DNA from: Pomphorhynchus laevis
Lineage: Eukaryota > Acanthocephala > Palaeacanthocephala > Echinorhynchida > Pomphorhynchidae
DNA length: 64,000 nt
NCBI GenBank assembly: GCA_012934845.2
Contig: WNNJ02002075.1
Coordinates: 44,204 to 108,203 of the forward strand
Reading direction: 5' to 3'
In this document: piece by piece, positions 32,561-45,559 of the stretch
Layout of the letters: every line of letters begins with the position of its first letter
How positions within the stretch are numbered: position 1 is the stretch's first letter
The notes under the pieces: model-generated
Database searches by the model: none
Told to the model about the DNA's origin: nothing
What the model saw: only the letters and a program-made list of their open reading frames with translations
Translations under genes and position numbers: made by a program

Positions 32561-32779
32561 ATGATCATTGTTTGCTCATTTCAGTCATTAGTGTTTAACC
32601 AGGAAAATAATCAAAAGTAAGATTTCCTATTTACAATGAGCAATAATGATGTTGCAAAATTCAGCTGAAATTCCAGTGCCAGTTTATGGATAACTCCATA
32701 AATATTTAAGTGATAAAGATAACTGCAGTGACATGTAATAATTAACTTTAAATAAATATTAAATAATATTCAAATATTA

Positions 32780-33990
32780 AGTAGTGCGTTTAAATGTACA
32801 TTAAAACCACTTTCTGTCTTTATGAATAAAATACTTAAAGTAATTAAAGCACACTTTAAAAAATATTGCAAGGTAATCGAAATTAATACTGGTATAAAAC
32901 ACTATTTCAGTATTAATTCTACAAAAGAATTTTTAGAACAGACAAAAGGAATAAATTTTCAAAATATAAATACATACGATTTTAGTACTCTTTATACAAA
33001 TCTAGGTTTAGTAGATATTAAAGAAGCGTTAGTAAAATTAATTAATCTTATATTCGGAAAAAGATATACATATATGTTATAATAATTATAACGCCTATCT
33101 AACAAAAATTAAACCATCAAATAAATATAAATAATATGGATAAAATTGAATTAATAGAATCCTTAAATATTTTGATAAATCAAAATTATTTAAAAGTAGG
33201 GACATCTATATTTAGACAAGTAAAAGGTGTTCCAATGGGTGGTAATAGTAGCCCAATTATAGCTGACTTGTTTTTAAGCTTTATAGAATACGAATTTGTT
33301 CATAACTGTGTAAAAACTAAATCTAAATTATATAAATATATGAAATATATGTTTCGATACATTGATGATATTTGTGTATTTAATTCTAATAATTTTTAAA
33401 CAATAAGTGAACAAATTTATCCAGGTAGCCTTATTCTTAATAAAACCAATATTAATGTTAAAGGTGTATATCTAGATATTAACATTAAATTAACATTAAC
33501 TCAAACTACTATTAATTTATATCGTAAAGATGACATATTTAAATTTACAAGAAACATATTTTTGCATGAGCATTCATGCATACCATATAATATAAAATAT
33601 AATACATTAAATAATGAAATTTTAAGAATTGCAACAATTTGTAACGATATTGGCTTTCTTCAAAATCATTTAAATAATTTAATAGATGCATATTTTAAAC
33701 TAACTACTATAAAAACAAAATCAATCAGAAAATAGTAAAATATATAAATCAACACAATAATATAAAGAATAAATTTAAACTCTTAAGTGGCAAATTTTTA
33801 TGGATGGATAATAAATAATATACTTTGCATTAGAATAAGATACTAGATAGTTATTTCAGAGGAAATACATCATTAGCATGTATTTGGCCCCGCTGCTATG
33901 TTGGGTAGAGGAGTTAGGGGCCGAAACCTGATAGCATAGCAGTTCCTCCTGATGACCTCTAATTCTTATTCTGATACAACGTCTGTTATT
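32780..33990 (+). mobile_element. Penelope-like element copy P2
   Basis: The largest PLE copy. Frames at 32822-33082 and 33136-33399 encode RT motifs: NTYDFSTLYTN (motif A), FRQVKGVPMGGNSSPIIADL (motif B) and FRYIDDICVFN (motif C with the YxDD aspartates). Downstream sequence to about 33816 repeats the thumb-side region of copy P1 (HEHSCIPYNIKYN). The coding region is broken in several places. No GIY-YIG domain follows; the element ends in the structured 3' region. The part upstream of motif A overlaps in sequence with fragment P3 at 7.7 kb. The PLE call rests on RT motifs. A related, less known RT family is possible. Confidence 0.8.
33828..33976 (+). other. Structured 3' region of PLE copy P2
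   Basis: It can form the same stems as in copy P1: P2 hairpin 33864-33870 with 33878-33884, P3 33893-33900 with 33935-33942, and a weaker P1. In P2 one G-C pair of copy P1 is replaced by A-T, so pairing is kept although both bases changed. Confidence 0.6.
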
Positions 33991-33994
33991 TATT

Positions 33995-36900
33995 AGTCAA
34001 TTCATAAAAATGACGTTTATTTTAAATTTCATTTTTTTAACTTGATTTAAATTATAGAAAATCTAAAAACAATTATTAATTTTATTATTTAATAATTAAA
34101 TTTTGATTTAGCATTATTATGGTTTGTTTAGTTTATAATTATATTAAATACGTAGACTAAGTTAGCTGATTTAATTATTTAATACTAGTATTTACATGAG
34201 CGTCACATGTAGGAGTGTGACAAATATTGGAGTGGACAAATATTGAAATGCAGCAATGTAAAACACGGAAAAGGATATGAAAATGCTAAAAAGAAAATAT
34301 TTAAAAGCTTATGAAAAATGTCTATGGATTGCAATTAGATGAAACTAATTATTAAAAGATTTGAAGTTAGATCAAATGTTGTTAATTCATAAGCAATTTA
34401 TTAATTACTAATTCTTTTAACAATGCCTACATGATTTGATTAATTTAATTCCTTTTTATTTTCATATAACTTTATAGCTCTATATATGAAAGGTTCTATA
34501 CATTATTATAATATAACATTATGACATTATCATTAATATAACATATTAATAATATTATGTTATAATATTATAACATAATATGTTATGTATAATCACATTG
34601 TAATTCTCTTGAGATTATTTAGTAAAAACTAGTTTATTAAATATTTATTATTATATAAATATTTATTTATTATTTTATATAATTTATTTATTATTTTTAT
34701 AAATTATTTATCAAAATTTAATAAATGTAATTAATGTAAATGTAATTGATATAAATAGCAATTTATTAATAATTAATTAATTATAATTAATTAATTTAAT
34801 AATTGTTAAAATGTAATTAGTTACATTTTTACTTGGTTACAACCAATTTAATAAATGCAGTGTTCTTCAGAACAAATACTGCTTAAGCCTATTGTCGAAA
34901 ATATATTAAGTAAATCATTTTCTGTAATAGAAAACAAGGTATCCTTAGAGTGAAGGCTATTTACTTGACTTTAAAATTAACAATTATCGATTGAAAAAAA
35001 CATTTTCATATATTTCTTAACATCAAATCTTTTCATTAACACAATTTAACAAAGAAGTAAAAATCTTAAATAAATACTTAAAGAAATGTTTTGTTTTACT
35101 ACTAGAAATATTGACATTGCATTTATACTTTGTAAACATCGATGTTGGACCGTCGTCGACAAGATAACAAGTCGTTATTAATTACTGAGGAGGAGAGAGT
35201 AAATATATCCTTCCTCTACGAACTTATCACGTTATTATGTATTATTTATCAATCGATGTAAACATGCAATACTTACAATATTTAACTATCCAAAAAGTAA
35301 ACCGTTTACTGCTATTAATTAGCATTTTCTTGACGCGTGTATTCTCCGATAGTCAAATCAAATTTACAAATCGATCACGTAAAGGAATCATTTGTTCATC
35401 TTGTTCAGAAGGAAGGCATATTAAGCTCTTTTGTTGAATTTTTGAAAACTTATCTTTTGTTATTGATAGAGACACACTGTGTTAAAAAGAAACAGTTTCA
35501 CAATCTTCTAAGAAGTTTCACAATAATATCTAATGGAAGTTTATTTTTAGTTAGATTCTTTCGGATATTTTTAAACAACATGTTTTAAAATATGAAATGC
35601 TGTATTTTGCATTATTTTGCTGTATTTTGTAGTTATTATTACAAATATTTAAAAAATTATAATCTTAACGTCAACATTGTCACTGTTTAACTACATTTCA
35701 AAGCTGATACAATTGGGAATGATTAATTAATTAACGGTTTATTTCTTGTTACTTAATCTTTTCAACGCTTGTTTCCAAATTGAGTATTCTAAGGGTTCAA
35801 CAATCAATTACTTTATGTAAAAGTTAAGTAATAAGCTTTAATATAAGTTTACAGAGTTTAAAAATAAAAAACAAAAACTAAACTGAAAGCTTTATTGTAA
35901 GTTTACAGAGTTTAAAAATAAAAAACAAAAACAAAACTGCAATTGCACCAGATAAAAACAAAAACTTTTTATTTGAGATTATTAAGAACCTTAATTGCAC
36001 GTGGATTAAATCTGCGCTGATTTAAAAATTGCTTGTTATGATTTTGAAAATAATATTCAATTTGGAATACACACAGCCTTAAAGCAAAAATAAACTGACG
36101 TTAACTAACAAACCATTACATATTTCAAACCATTACACATTACACAAATAACAAACCATTAAATATTACAAACTAAATATTATAATCCTAATTTATTTTT
36201 TATAAACTTTATAAACTTAATGTACACGCATTTTGAATAATATTTTAATCAAGCATTTACTCAGAAAAAATATTATACATTAGTTTTATTACATCTTGTG
36301 CGACATCTTTTAATGTAGAATAAAAATATCTTAGGTTGCTACTTTTTATTTCTTATAATATTCAGTCCGGTGTGAAAAATATATTCTCTCGAGTATCATT
36401 ATACACCGTTTTGTTTTTGGCTCTAGAATGTTAAAAGCTTAGAGCTACGTTATGGTAATAACTTTACTTTGTAATAGAACTTAGAGTCCTATTACAAAGT
36501 AAAATCGACTTAACAACTGAATAAAAACCAAGAAAACTAAACGCAACATGAATTTCAATCAGTAAAGTATTTGGTACTGATTTTCTTCAGGAGTAAATTT
36601 ACAATTTTGAGTATTTTATGAAGTATCTCTTGTGACGATTTTATATTCATACCGTTTTTATAGTCATTAAGATTTTAATATTCTGAAAATATTGATAACG
36701 TCGAAATATAACTAGCCGTATATATACGGATCATCTACAGGATCCGTATATACACAGGATCACTAGTCCCGATTTCAATCAATCTTTATGATATCATGCT
36801 AAAAGAAACTATGATAAGCATGCCGGAGTGCATCTCGGACAATGCAGTTTCTAAATGCCAAGATGGAATGTTTTCATATGCTGCGTGAAATTTCATTATC

Positions 36901-37175
36901 TGTATTTGTGGTCTACAGTAAAGATCGCAAACTAAGTACGGAGAGCGAGAGCTCGAATTTCGGATGAGTCAAATTTCGGAAAGGAGATGAGTAGATAGTC
37001 AGCCTAGTGATTATCCAGGGGTTCATACGTAGCAAAAAGCGGGCAAACGTAATCGGCTGTGGCAATATTTTGACGTTGGTAATCTGAGTGTATGGAAAAT
37101 AACAGGAAGTCAAGTCGGGAAGGATTTTGTATCTGTTTTTCAATTCGAAAAACAGCTTTTGGTTGTTTGTTTGGT
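33995..37175. other. AT-rich stretch with minor features
   Basis: No confirmed gene. A plus-strand frame at 35237-35437 has a hydrophobic stretch (RLLLLISIFLTRVFS) and then RSRKGIICSSC, which could be a small secreted peptide, but the start and splicing are unclear. A repeated block of about 45 bases (GTTTACAGAGTTTAAAAATA) occurs near 35848 and 35899. A perfect 12-bp hairpin lies at 36721-36752. Confidence 0.45.
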
Positions 37176-37177
37176 CA

Positions 37178-37487
37178 GAGAAAATCAAGATTACTTATCT
37201 ACGAAAATAACCTCTTTAACTCTGATCGAAAATTGGAAAATGGAAATGTTCGTTGGTGTTGTCGCATAAGAGATTGCTGTTCTTGATTGGTGTTTTCCAC
37301 GATCATATTTCGAATTTCAATCGCACGAATTTCCTCATTTATAACTCCGTGATTTTTATGATCGTTTTTCGAGATTATATTTGTTTAAAACCAATCTATA
37401 ATGCGACAACGCTATCACACATTTCCATTTTCAAATTTTCGATCATAGTTAAAGAGGTTATTTCGTAGATAAGTAATCTTGATTTTT
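37178..37487. mobile_element. Foldback MITE of about 310 bp
   Basis: Arms of about 97 bases pair: left 37178-37277 starts AAAATCAAGATTACTTATCT and right 37393-37487 ends in its reverse complement. Shared inner blocks are AACCTCTTTAACT and GATCGAAAATT. It has no coding capacity and no relation to the element at 12.1 kb that I can see. Confidence 0.8.
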
Positions 37488-37561
37488 TATGATTAAGCGA
37501 AAAACGAACTGAACCTAGCATAAGGGCTAAAATCAAATTTATTTTAAAAATGAAAATACCT

Positions 37562-37590
37562 CATCAACTCGCCGCTACGGCTAGTTGATG
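37562..37590. repeat. Hairpin next to the satellite
   Basis: CATCAACT pairs with AGTTGATG, with an inner GCCG/CGGC stem. It lies just before the first satellite unit. Confidence 0.7.
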
Positions 37591-37603
37591 CACACCCTAT
37601 ATA

Positions 37604-38520
37604 TATTATTAGAGCCTGCCCCCGGATCACAGAGCGATACTGCACTATAATTGTTATTAATTAGTAGGCGGGGGAAATCGGACATAACTGGGTATTGGAA
37701 ACCATCACAGTCCATCAGCAATCAAATCCATAGTCTGTTTTCTGCTTATTAAGCTTCATCAGTAGTTTCCAGATTTTAAGAGTGTGAGGGATCCTCCACC
37801 ACAGTTTATAAGGTTTCATCACAAGGATGATTATTACAAGACACCCTTCAAGTCAACGGGCGATCACAAAAGTGATTCGGCATTATAATATATGAATATT
37901 ATTAGAGCCTGCCCCCGGATCGCAGAGCGATACGGCATTATAGTTGTTACTTATTAGTAGACAGGGAGAATGGACATAACTGGGCATTGAAAATCATCAC
38001 AGTCCATTAGCAATCAAATCCCTGACCGGTTTCTGCTTATTGAGCTTCATCAGTAGGGTCCAGATTTTAAGAGTGTGAGGGATCCTCCACCACAGTTTAG
38101 AAAGTTCAATACACTGATGATTATTACAAGACAATCTTCAAGTCCACAGACGATTACAAAAGGGATTCGGCATTATAATATATGAATATTATTAGAGCAT
38201 GCCCTGGATCGCAGAGCGATACGGCATTATACTTGCTACTGATATATAAATGGGGCAAAACGAACATAACTGGGTATTGGAAACCATCACAGCCCATCAG
38301 CAATCAAATCCCTAGACCGGATTCTTCTTATTGAGCTTTATCACTAGGGTCCAGATTTTAAGAGTGTGAGGGATCCTCCACCACAATTTAGAAAGTTTAA
38401 TACAATGATGATTATTATAAGACAATCTATAAGTCCACAGGCGATCACAAAAGTGACTCGGCATTCTAATATATGCATGTTATTATAGCCTGTCCCCGGA
38501 TCCAGAGCGATACGATTTGC
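37604..38520 (-). repeat. 291-bp tandem satellite with hammerhead-like motif
   Basis: The unit starts at 37604, 37897, 38187 and 38478 (spacing 293, 290 and 291), giving three full copies and a 40-base partial copy. Each full copy contains, on the minus strand, a motif like the catalytic core of a type I hammerhead ribozyme. It is best preserved in unit 2 (38015-38070): CTGATGA, a short GCTCAATAAGC hairpin, GAAA, then CCGGTC. In unit 3 the flanks CCCTA and TAGGG can pair as stem I, though its core is mutated. Tandem units of this size with hammerheads are known from metazoan retrozymes and some satellites. Activity here is not shown; the A-A pair at the base of stem II is atypical. Confidence 0.7.
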
Positions 38521-38620
38521 GTCCGACGTTGTTAAAGGTTAAGGTGCCCATGGAGGATTATTGTTGTCACGATATTGATGAGCTCCGTTTGAGCTTATTT
38601 GAGAAGCAAACATTTTAAAA
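38515..38620 (+). other. Short coding-like frame at the satellite edge
   Basis: A plus-strand frame reads DLRPTLLKVKVPMEDYCCHD and on through IDELRLSLFEKQTF to a stop. Codon use looks more coding-like than the flanks. The product is not recognised. It may be a remnant of the sequence into which the satellite expanded. Confidence 0.25.
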
Positions 38621-41430
38621 ATTGATGCTATCATTTATCATAATTTAATATAAATTTTCATTAAGTTGTACCAAGGCTCTAAGAATCGTACCAAGGTTTT
38701 ATAGCACGTTATTATGAGTACTATGCTATGACGTAATTCTCCAATATGAAGAAAAGTTAGTTCTTCACACACGAAATTATTAAAAATATAACGTTTAGAC
38801 TACTATATACCTGTAAATATCTTATTGTGAATAAAATATCAGGTAGATTATCTCTGCATAACCATCATTAATCAAAATCTTCTAGAATTGTGTACTACCT
38901 CGTTTATACTATAAGTTAAGCCAGATTATCGTTTACAAGTATTATTTGCTATAAGTGTTTATTTTTCTACACCAGCATTGTTTCTCCGAAACCTAAATTT
39001 GGTGAAATATCGAAATGATCTGTCTTCGATCGTGGCGGTATAACAAAAATTATCAGCTATTGAATAAAACAGAACATCAGCAGAATTACACTACATTCAG
39101 AACGAGGTATTCTAGCTTTGGTGCAAAATCGCATAGGCCCTCTTGCTATAAAGCTTTATCAAGCTGAACAAAACGTGTTACCTGTGTGATAGCTATTTCC
39201 CTCTGTGGTATTGCCGTATCAGCAAAAGAAACATTTTAAAGATATAATTTGATACATATGAACATATTTTATATCTACAAGAAATTTTTCTAGTCCATAC
39301 AAGTGTTTGGACTCGAAATTAGCACTTGACGCATTTGAAAAAATTGCATTTGAAATTGGCAAATATTAAAAAAATAGCAAAAATTGACATTTGAAATTGG
39401 CAAAAAATTGACATTAGCACTTAGAACATTTGAAAATTTGAAATTAGCACTTAGCGCAAGACAGCCACAATTGGGTCATTTTCGAATTCATTATGCTGAA
39501 AATCCATCAAATCTCGGTATATATTATTCATAATGGCTGTCATTTACGATAGCAAACAAATAACCTTATAATGTAATTTCTGTTGTACAGATTTGTAAAA
39601 TCCGCAATCGTATCTTGATTGTCAACGATCAGCATTTCTTTATTATATTAAGACGTGTTTCTTCTTTGCAAAATTTATAAATACCGCAAAATATCACAAA
39701 ACTTTATTTGTGATAAACTCTATTTAATAAAGCAGCGATTATGTTGATTTTTGATGTGAACTACAAATATAATATATAAGTGATGGATAAAATTTTATTC
39801 ATATTATAAATAATACCATCATTTAATTAGCCATTCTTCATGGCTAATGGCTTCATTAGCCATTCTTATATTTAATTATTATAGTGATGATACGATTAAT
39901 ATGAAATTGTCTTTGTCTCAAATGGTATATAGTTTTATTGCTGCATATTAAGGCTATGTTCGCTCATTGATCTGTACAATGACAGATTTAATTACTGAGG
40001 TTACGTTGAGTTACGTGTATACTTTAAAGCATGATATGCTCTTTCTTTTACATCTTTATTATAATTCAAATTTTATTATTGTTAATTGTTGTAATATTTA
40101 CCAATGAATGTTTATTTAGATTTAATAATTCGATATAAATTCAAGTATTTTTAAGTTCTCATATTTTGAAAATACCTCATTTGCAAATACATTTTTATTG
40201 AATTTGTTTTAACAAATTTTATTTTGTAATCAAAGTTTATTCGATCAATTTTTTAATAACACTGAACTTTTTATATTGTTATATATTTAATTTATTCTTT
40301 TGACATGCTGTCTGAAGCAGTATCTTTTTATACATTTGTATATTGTACTTGATCTAAATAAAAATACTTTTAAGATGTAAAACTTTTAAGTTTATACTTG
40401 AGTAATTACAGCCAATACGATAGAGTTAATTGCTTAAACGTATTAGTTGATATTTTAAATAAAGATTTGAAATTACAGTTTAAATATCGCTAATTTGTTT
40501 AATTAGCGATATATAATTTTTCAATAAGCGAAATCACTAATTTGTAAATGATCATTTTTATACAGTACGTGTTTCCTTATTCCTTATATTTTTACCTAAT
40601 CATATTATGTAAAATGTATCATATTACAAACAAATCATATACAAATCATATAATGTATAATACATTATAATGCATTTGTATTTTATAACATTGTGAATGT
40701 TATTTTATTTTGAAATTCTGAATTTAGAGTAAAGATCGAGAATGAAGCATTCTTGGAATGAAATTCTTGAATACATATGCCATAAATAAATAATAAAATC
40801 GATTCAATTAAAGGTTATCTATATCTACAGACAAATATATAGCACATAATACATCGCATTGTCATTATATTTGACCCCGTCTTTAAACAAGATTGGCAAA
40901 CTTTTCGTAATATCCGTCAAGTAATGGTAAATATATCAAAACTACATTTTTTACCAATAATCTAATAATTAAGTGACATTTAAATTACGATTAAATACCT
41001 TATTATTAATAAATTTACAACATATTTTTTATTTACAAAAATTTACAGCTTTATAAGAAAACTTTAAGTCAAGCAATCAAATTTATATAATTATCTTTCG
41101 TTGGGTTTCTCAGACAAATTATAAAGGAAATCAATTTATAAAAGATTTTATATAAGTCACAACATTTTAGTTATGACTAAATAAGTTATTAGTTAATTAT
41201 CAATCGCATTTTATTTCAAATGTAACTTGATTTCAAGTGTACTCATTATTTCTCTCTCTATATATATAGCGATACACGAATTTTCTATTTTGTACAAAAA
41301 ATATAAAATGTTATGGGAAGTTAACAACGCGCTGAACTTTCATCATTCTATATCGAAAATATTCAAGTATTTTGAATAGCTAATTAATATTACACAATTT
41401 TTCAAAAACAAATTAAAATTATATTTTAAA
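38620..41430. other. AT-rich stretch
   Basis: No gene supported. Short local repeats built on GACATTTGAAATTGGCAAA and TTAGCACTTAG occur near 39320-39460. Confidence 0.55.
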
Positions 41431-41433
41431 ATT

Positions 41434-41660
41434 ATGGTATATTATCATCTAAATTACCATGTATTCATTACTTTTTGCTTGGTTCGCAATGATTGTATTA
41501 ATTACTTTGAGATTCGCAATGATTGTATTCATGACTTTGTAGTTCGAAATGGTATATTAACATCTAAATTACGATGTATTCATTACTTTGTGGTTCGAAA
41601 TGGTATATTAACATCTAAATTACGATGTATTCATTACTTTGTGGTTCGCATTGTGGTTCG
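41434..41660 (+). repeat. 51-bp tandem repeat
   Basis: Units start at 41539, 41590 and 41641 (exact 51-bp period, core GGTATATTAACATCTAAATT); less regular copies extend back to 41434. As the period is a multiple of three, the array is one open frame of 89 codons, which I take to be an accident and not a gene. It ends at the 3' end of LINE copy C. Confidence 0.9.
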
Positions 41661-43789
41661 CAATACAACAGAATCTTCAACAATTTCTTGTAACTTCTTC
41701 TAACATCACGGCCTCAGGTCCAGATCTGAGCCCTCGACTGCGCCAGCGTGCCGCCTTTCGACTGATCCATTCAGGGTCTCTCACCCCCTAAAAGTCCAGT
41801 ATAGGCGGACTGTGGTGGGTAATCGCGACATGAGGAGCTTGAGAAACCTTAGTATTTGCTCTGGGATACGTCCTCTAAAGAAGAAGACTAATCCCGAGAT
41901 AGCCCAAGTACCCCGGAGGCATACTTGGGTTTTCTCATTCAATGACAAATGCTGGGCCTGTTTCAGGGCCCATCTAGCTCTCTTCAGGATACGTATGAGT
42001 CTATCCTGGTCGGCATTGACCGACCAGTACACAACCTTTAGAAATAACGGTTGTGAACTCTAGATATGGTACTTACGGCCGGCAAGTTAACCGTAATGGT
42101 GAACCCCAGACATGTTACTCTATTCGTGAAGGTGGGGAGTAGTTGATACTGCAAAATGTAGGAGAGAGCAGAGGGTGCTAATCTCTTAAGTTTTTTCATC
42201 GTGACATAGGCGCAAGGATAGACGACCACCTGCGATTTTTCGGAGTTCAAAATAAGATTGGAAGAGGGTAGCTGGTCTTTTGAACTCGCAAAGAAATGAC
42301 TGATGTCCGAAACTACATATTTGCACCTTCCTCCAGAAAACAGGGATGTTGTATCATCAGCGTATTTGACGAGATGTTGATCGTGTTTAAATGTTTTGAG
42401 AAATATAGTGGAGGCAGCAAGATATAAGACAGGAGAAAGGGGGCTTTGAGGCACATCTGTAATAGGGTAGAACTGACGTGCATCAGGATCGTCTTTATAG
42501 AAGAACCGCTCGGTATACAACAATATATCCACCATGTTAACAATTCTCACAGGCAACTCGAAGGACCTGAGAGAAGAGATAACAAAGGGAATGGAAATGC
42601 GGTAAAATGCAGCAGAGAAATCAAGAAAAACAGCAACAGCAAGCTGATGACTGTTATCCTGACAAAACTGTGTACTTCACCAATTTCTGAAATGGACAAA
42701 TGACTTTTGACAAACCCATGAAAACTCGGCGGGATTTAATTAGGCTTAGTTAAATGGCCGCGGATTCTACACGCAAGCGCTTTTTCGTAGAGGGAGATGA
42801 GTGATTTTTGAATCGAAATGTGCCGCAGGTTTTTGAGACATGAAACCGATTTTTTTCTTAGTTAAAAATATACGTCAGCTACATTTGATGGCGGCTACAT
42901 CTGATGGTGAGGCTAAAAGCATTGTGACAGTCACTTCTCTTCTTTGATCGGTTGTCGAAAGCTGGCAAGCTCGAAAAGAGAGTGAAGCGACGGATTTGGA
43001 TGTACCCGGAAGTGGGCCTTAAGAGTTAAGTATAATCGTAACTGATAAGTCGCTGCTACTGAAGTCACCCCAAGTCAGGATTGACTGAGGGAAAGCGACG
43101 CTCTATAATTATGTAGGGCTAGTTACTCCTCCAAAACTCTATCAAGGCCTACGCTATTAATCCAACCTGATGCCTTCTCCCGCCAGCAGACAAACTTCTC
43201 CTTCTTGAATATCTTCCAGAAGGAAGCCTGAGAGGGATAAAAACGAGAAATACTCGTCCTGTCCTTACTCAATTGGAGCCTATATCTAGAACTTCAGTAT
43301 TCATTCAAGAGAACCTGTCCGAAGGAAGCAGAAAAATTGAAAAGGTGTAGCATTTTTACTAGGATCTTGAGTTTTGTTGAAGTGGGATCGTAAATGCAGC
43401 CGTAAAAGGTATTAGAAAGGATCACGGTAGCTCGCGAAAAGCGGTAGGAATACAATTCGGTCAAACTCTCATTCCTTATCTTGGGCAAAAGTTGAATAGC
43501 TGCCTAAAAGAAGGTCACTCTAATAGGATCAAAGTGAACCTCTTTCTAAGCAACGTATATTCCTTAAGCCGTCAGCGTATTAGGTCATGAGAGATGGCCA
43601 GTTGTTGGCGCGACTTCTCAGTGATGATGGGTGGGTTTTAACAACCACATTTTATGTAGCAAAAATATGCCAAGGATTGAATTCGTTGTAGAGCAATGAA
43701 AGGTAGGGGTAGGTTGTTTATGTATAAGATCGTCGTTCCTGGCTCTGCTGATTGCTGCATAAATCTAACAATTAGTTCTGTCGTTGAAA

Positions 43790-44125
43790 TCACCGAGTAA
43801 CATGCCATGGCCGCTAACTATAATACGGTCCAAGAGGTCACGGATCTTGTGAATCTCTGCTGGCCGAATGCAGACATTGGCTATGCTGATGCGTTTACCG
43901 TTCTTAACTAGTGATATAACTAAACAAGAAAGGGCTGGATACGAGTAGTTTAATAAGTGGGAGGATATTAAGGAGCACTTGACTAAGGTTAGAATACCTT
44001 GATCATAAGTGGAGTGTGGAGGCGTTATGTAAGGAGTGAAGTGTGAGTAGATATGCTTAGGGATAAATCGAGTTATGTCCTGGGATATACGGATAGATCG
44101 AGTCTCCTGAAAGACTATAACATAT
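43790..44125 (-). pseudogene. LINE copy C ORF2, AP-endonuclease domain
   Basis: It reads VIVFQETRSIRISQDIT near its start and SGHGMLLGDFNDRT near its end. These are the metal-binding QET and GDFN motifs of APE-type LINE endonucleases. The stretch between is open and aligns with copy B (LVKCSLISS, KNGKR, RDLLDR). This is the best preserved endonuclease of the family in the window. Confidence 0.8.
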
Positions 44126-44179
44126 GCATCTCTACCAGATAGAAGCTTAAGGACGGAAGCACCTCTTGAATTCCACTAA

Positions 44180-45489
44180 AGGATATAAAGTGAAAAAGGC
44201 TCTTGACTACTTCCCATTTCGTAAATGTTACGGGAGTTGGACGCCCTCCACCTTGTCGAAACCAGGGCGAAAAGGTCGTACTTCCCTCCTCCGTTTCCTA
44301 CAGTTGGAATCGCTTGCCCACAGGCAATATCTGCATCTCCCGTTGAAGCCGCTGCGTTACTGTCCAAATTAGATCCTTCTTGGCTAACTCTTGAAAAGCA
44401 AGGCTCTGCATTGAACCGGTTCTCCTTTTCGATAAGGGTACTTTCTTTATAAAGGTTTTGCCAGATACGGCTGAGTTAATGACTCAACCAATTTTGCCAT
44501 TGAACTTTGAATCATATTCTCCAACTAAGTCATCGAGGCTTGGTGCTTGGTTTCTATAAACTTTATAATATCAGCGTCTTGCATTCGGTCGCTCGTCTTG
44601 GTGGAGCTACATGCAACCAGAAAGCTTGTCGGTTTCTCTACTGTACCATGATGTCTTTTCTGATAACACTTAAAAGCTTTGAACTTCCTTGACCAGGTAT
44701 AGCGATCACCTCCGCAATAGTAAAAACAAAATTCTTGTCACACCTACTTGGGTGTTCATCTGTCGTCCCACAGACCTCACATTTATGAGGTAGACTACAC
44801 CCAGCCGCCCAATGCCATCAATTGATTACAGTTGTGACAGTGAGAGTACGTTCGCGAGTCAGATTCAATAAGTATGAATCGTAGATTGCGCCCTATATAG
44901 GGTTTGCATACTGAATTTGCCAGCCCCAAGACCTCGTCAATTGGCCCGTGGCAGAAAGCCACCGGAATCAGAAAACCATTCTTTCCGTTAACAAATCTAA
45001 CGTTACTGACATGGAAATCTCTCTTTAGTGCCAAAATATCAGCCTCTGAGAGGAAGGTAGGAATATTAGTCACTTTTAGTGTCGCTTGAATCGGTTTAAA
45101 TTACACTACGCCGAGATATGTATATTTAGTTTTAAAGAAGTCGATATATGTATTTGCTAGCTCCGAGGTACTTAACGAAATTTTAATCTGTTTCATAGTA
45201 TCTAATGGAATTAAACAAAATTCTTTTTTATATTGATCAGCAAAGCTTCTGAGAAATAAGTTAAATAAGTTTTGTCTCTCTCTATTAGTACCAAGTTTTG
45301 ATGCAAACCAAGTTCGTTAATTTCGGTACTGGGAAAGTTCCCCCTCCGCACTGGAATCGAAAATAATAGAGGAAACTCTACTTGCCTCTTTTCCAGATGC
45401 TGAATTGCTAGAAAACTACATATTTGTTGATTCGTTTGATCTTCCGACCGAAAAAAATTGACATGAAAATTACTATAATTTTTGAGCAT
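44180..45489 (-). pseudogene. LINE copy C ORF1 (zinc-knuckle protein), broken
   Basis: Pieces at 45489-45211, 45200-45100, 45073-44795 and 44780-44690 encode the ORF1 of the element. Conserved parts are KISLSTSELANTYIDFFK, PVAFCHGP, IGRNLRF, then the cysteine-rich CHNCNQ and KCEVCGTTDEHPSRC, a CCHC-type zinc knuckle likely to bind the element RNA. One stop and a frame change lie between the two cysteine motifs. Confidence 0.65.
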
Positions 45490-45559
45490 GAATAATTGAC
45501 ATGAAAACTATGATTTTCAACAATCAGGTAGTGAATCAGACAGCAACGAAATTAAAACA

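Larger units (their letters stand above)
41690..45489 (-). mobile_element. LINE copy C, nearly full length
   Basis: Same family as copies A and B, on the minus strand: ORF1 from about 45489 to 44180, endonuclease about 44125-43640, linker about 43600-42900, RT about 42800-42060, and 3' tail to about 41690. The RT keeps the catalytic YADDTT motif (KYADDTTSLF). About 60 extra bases near 42037-42090 interrupt the ORF2 C terminus between TVN and WSV. The total length of about 3.8 kb agrees with copy B once its inverted insert is subtracted. Many frame changes show it is inactive. Confidence 0.9.

Noticed and set aside
35237-35437. Insulin-like A chain (RSRKGIICSSC...C)
   Set aside because: The CC pair and the correct cysteine spacing are missing, and no B-chain is visible; the similarity is probably chance.
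41434-41703. 89-codon repetitive frame as a gene
   Set aside because: It is produced by a 51-bp tandem repeat whose period is a multiple of three.
45340-45365. tRNA T-arm-like sequence TTCGATTCC on the minus strand
   Set aside because: No acceptor stem or D-arm can be formed around it; it lies inside LINE copy C ORF1.
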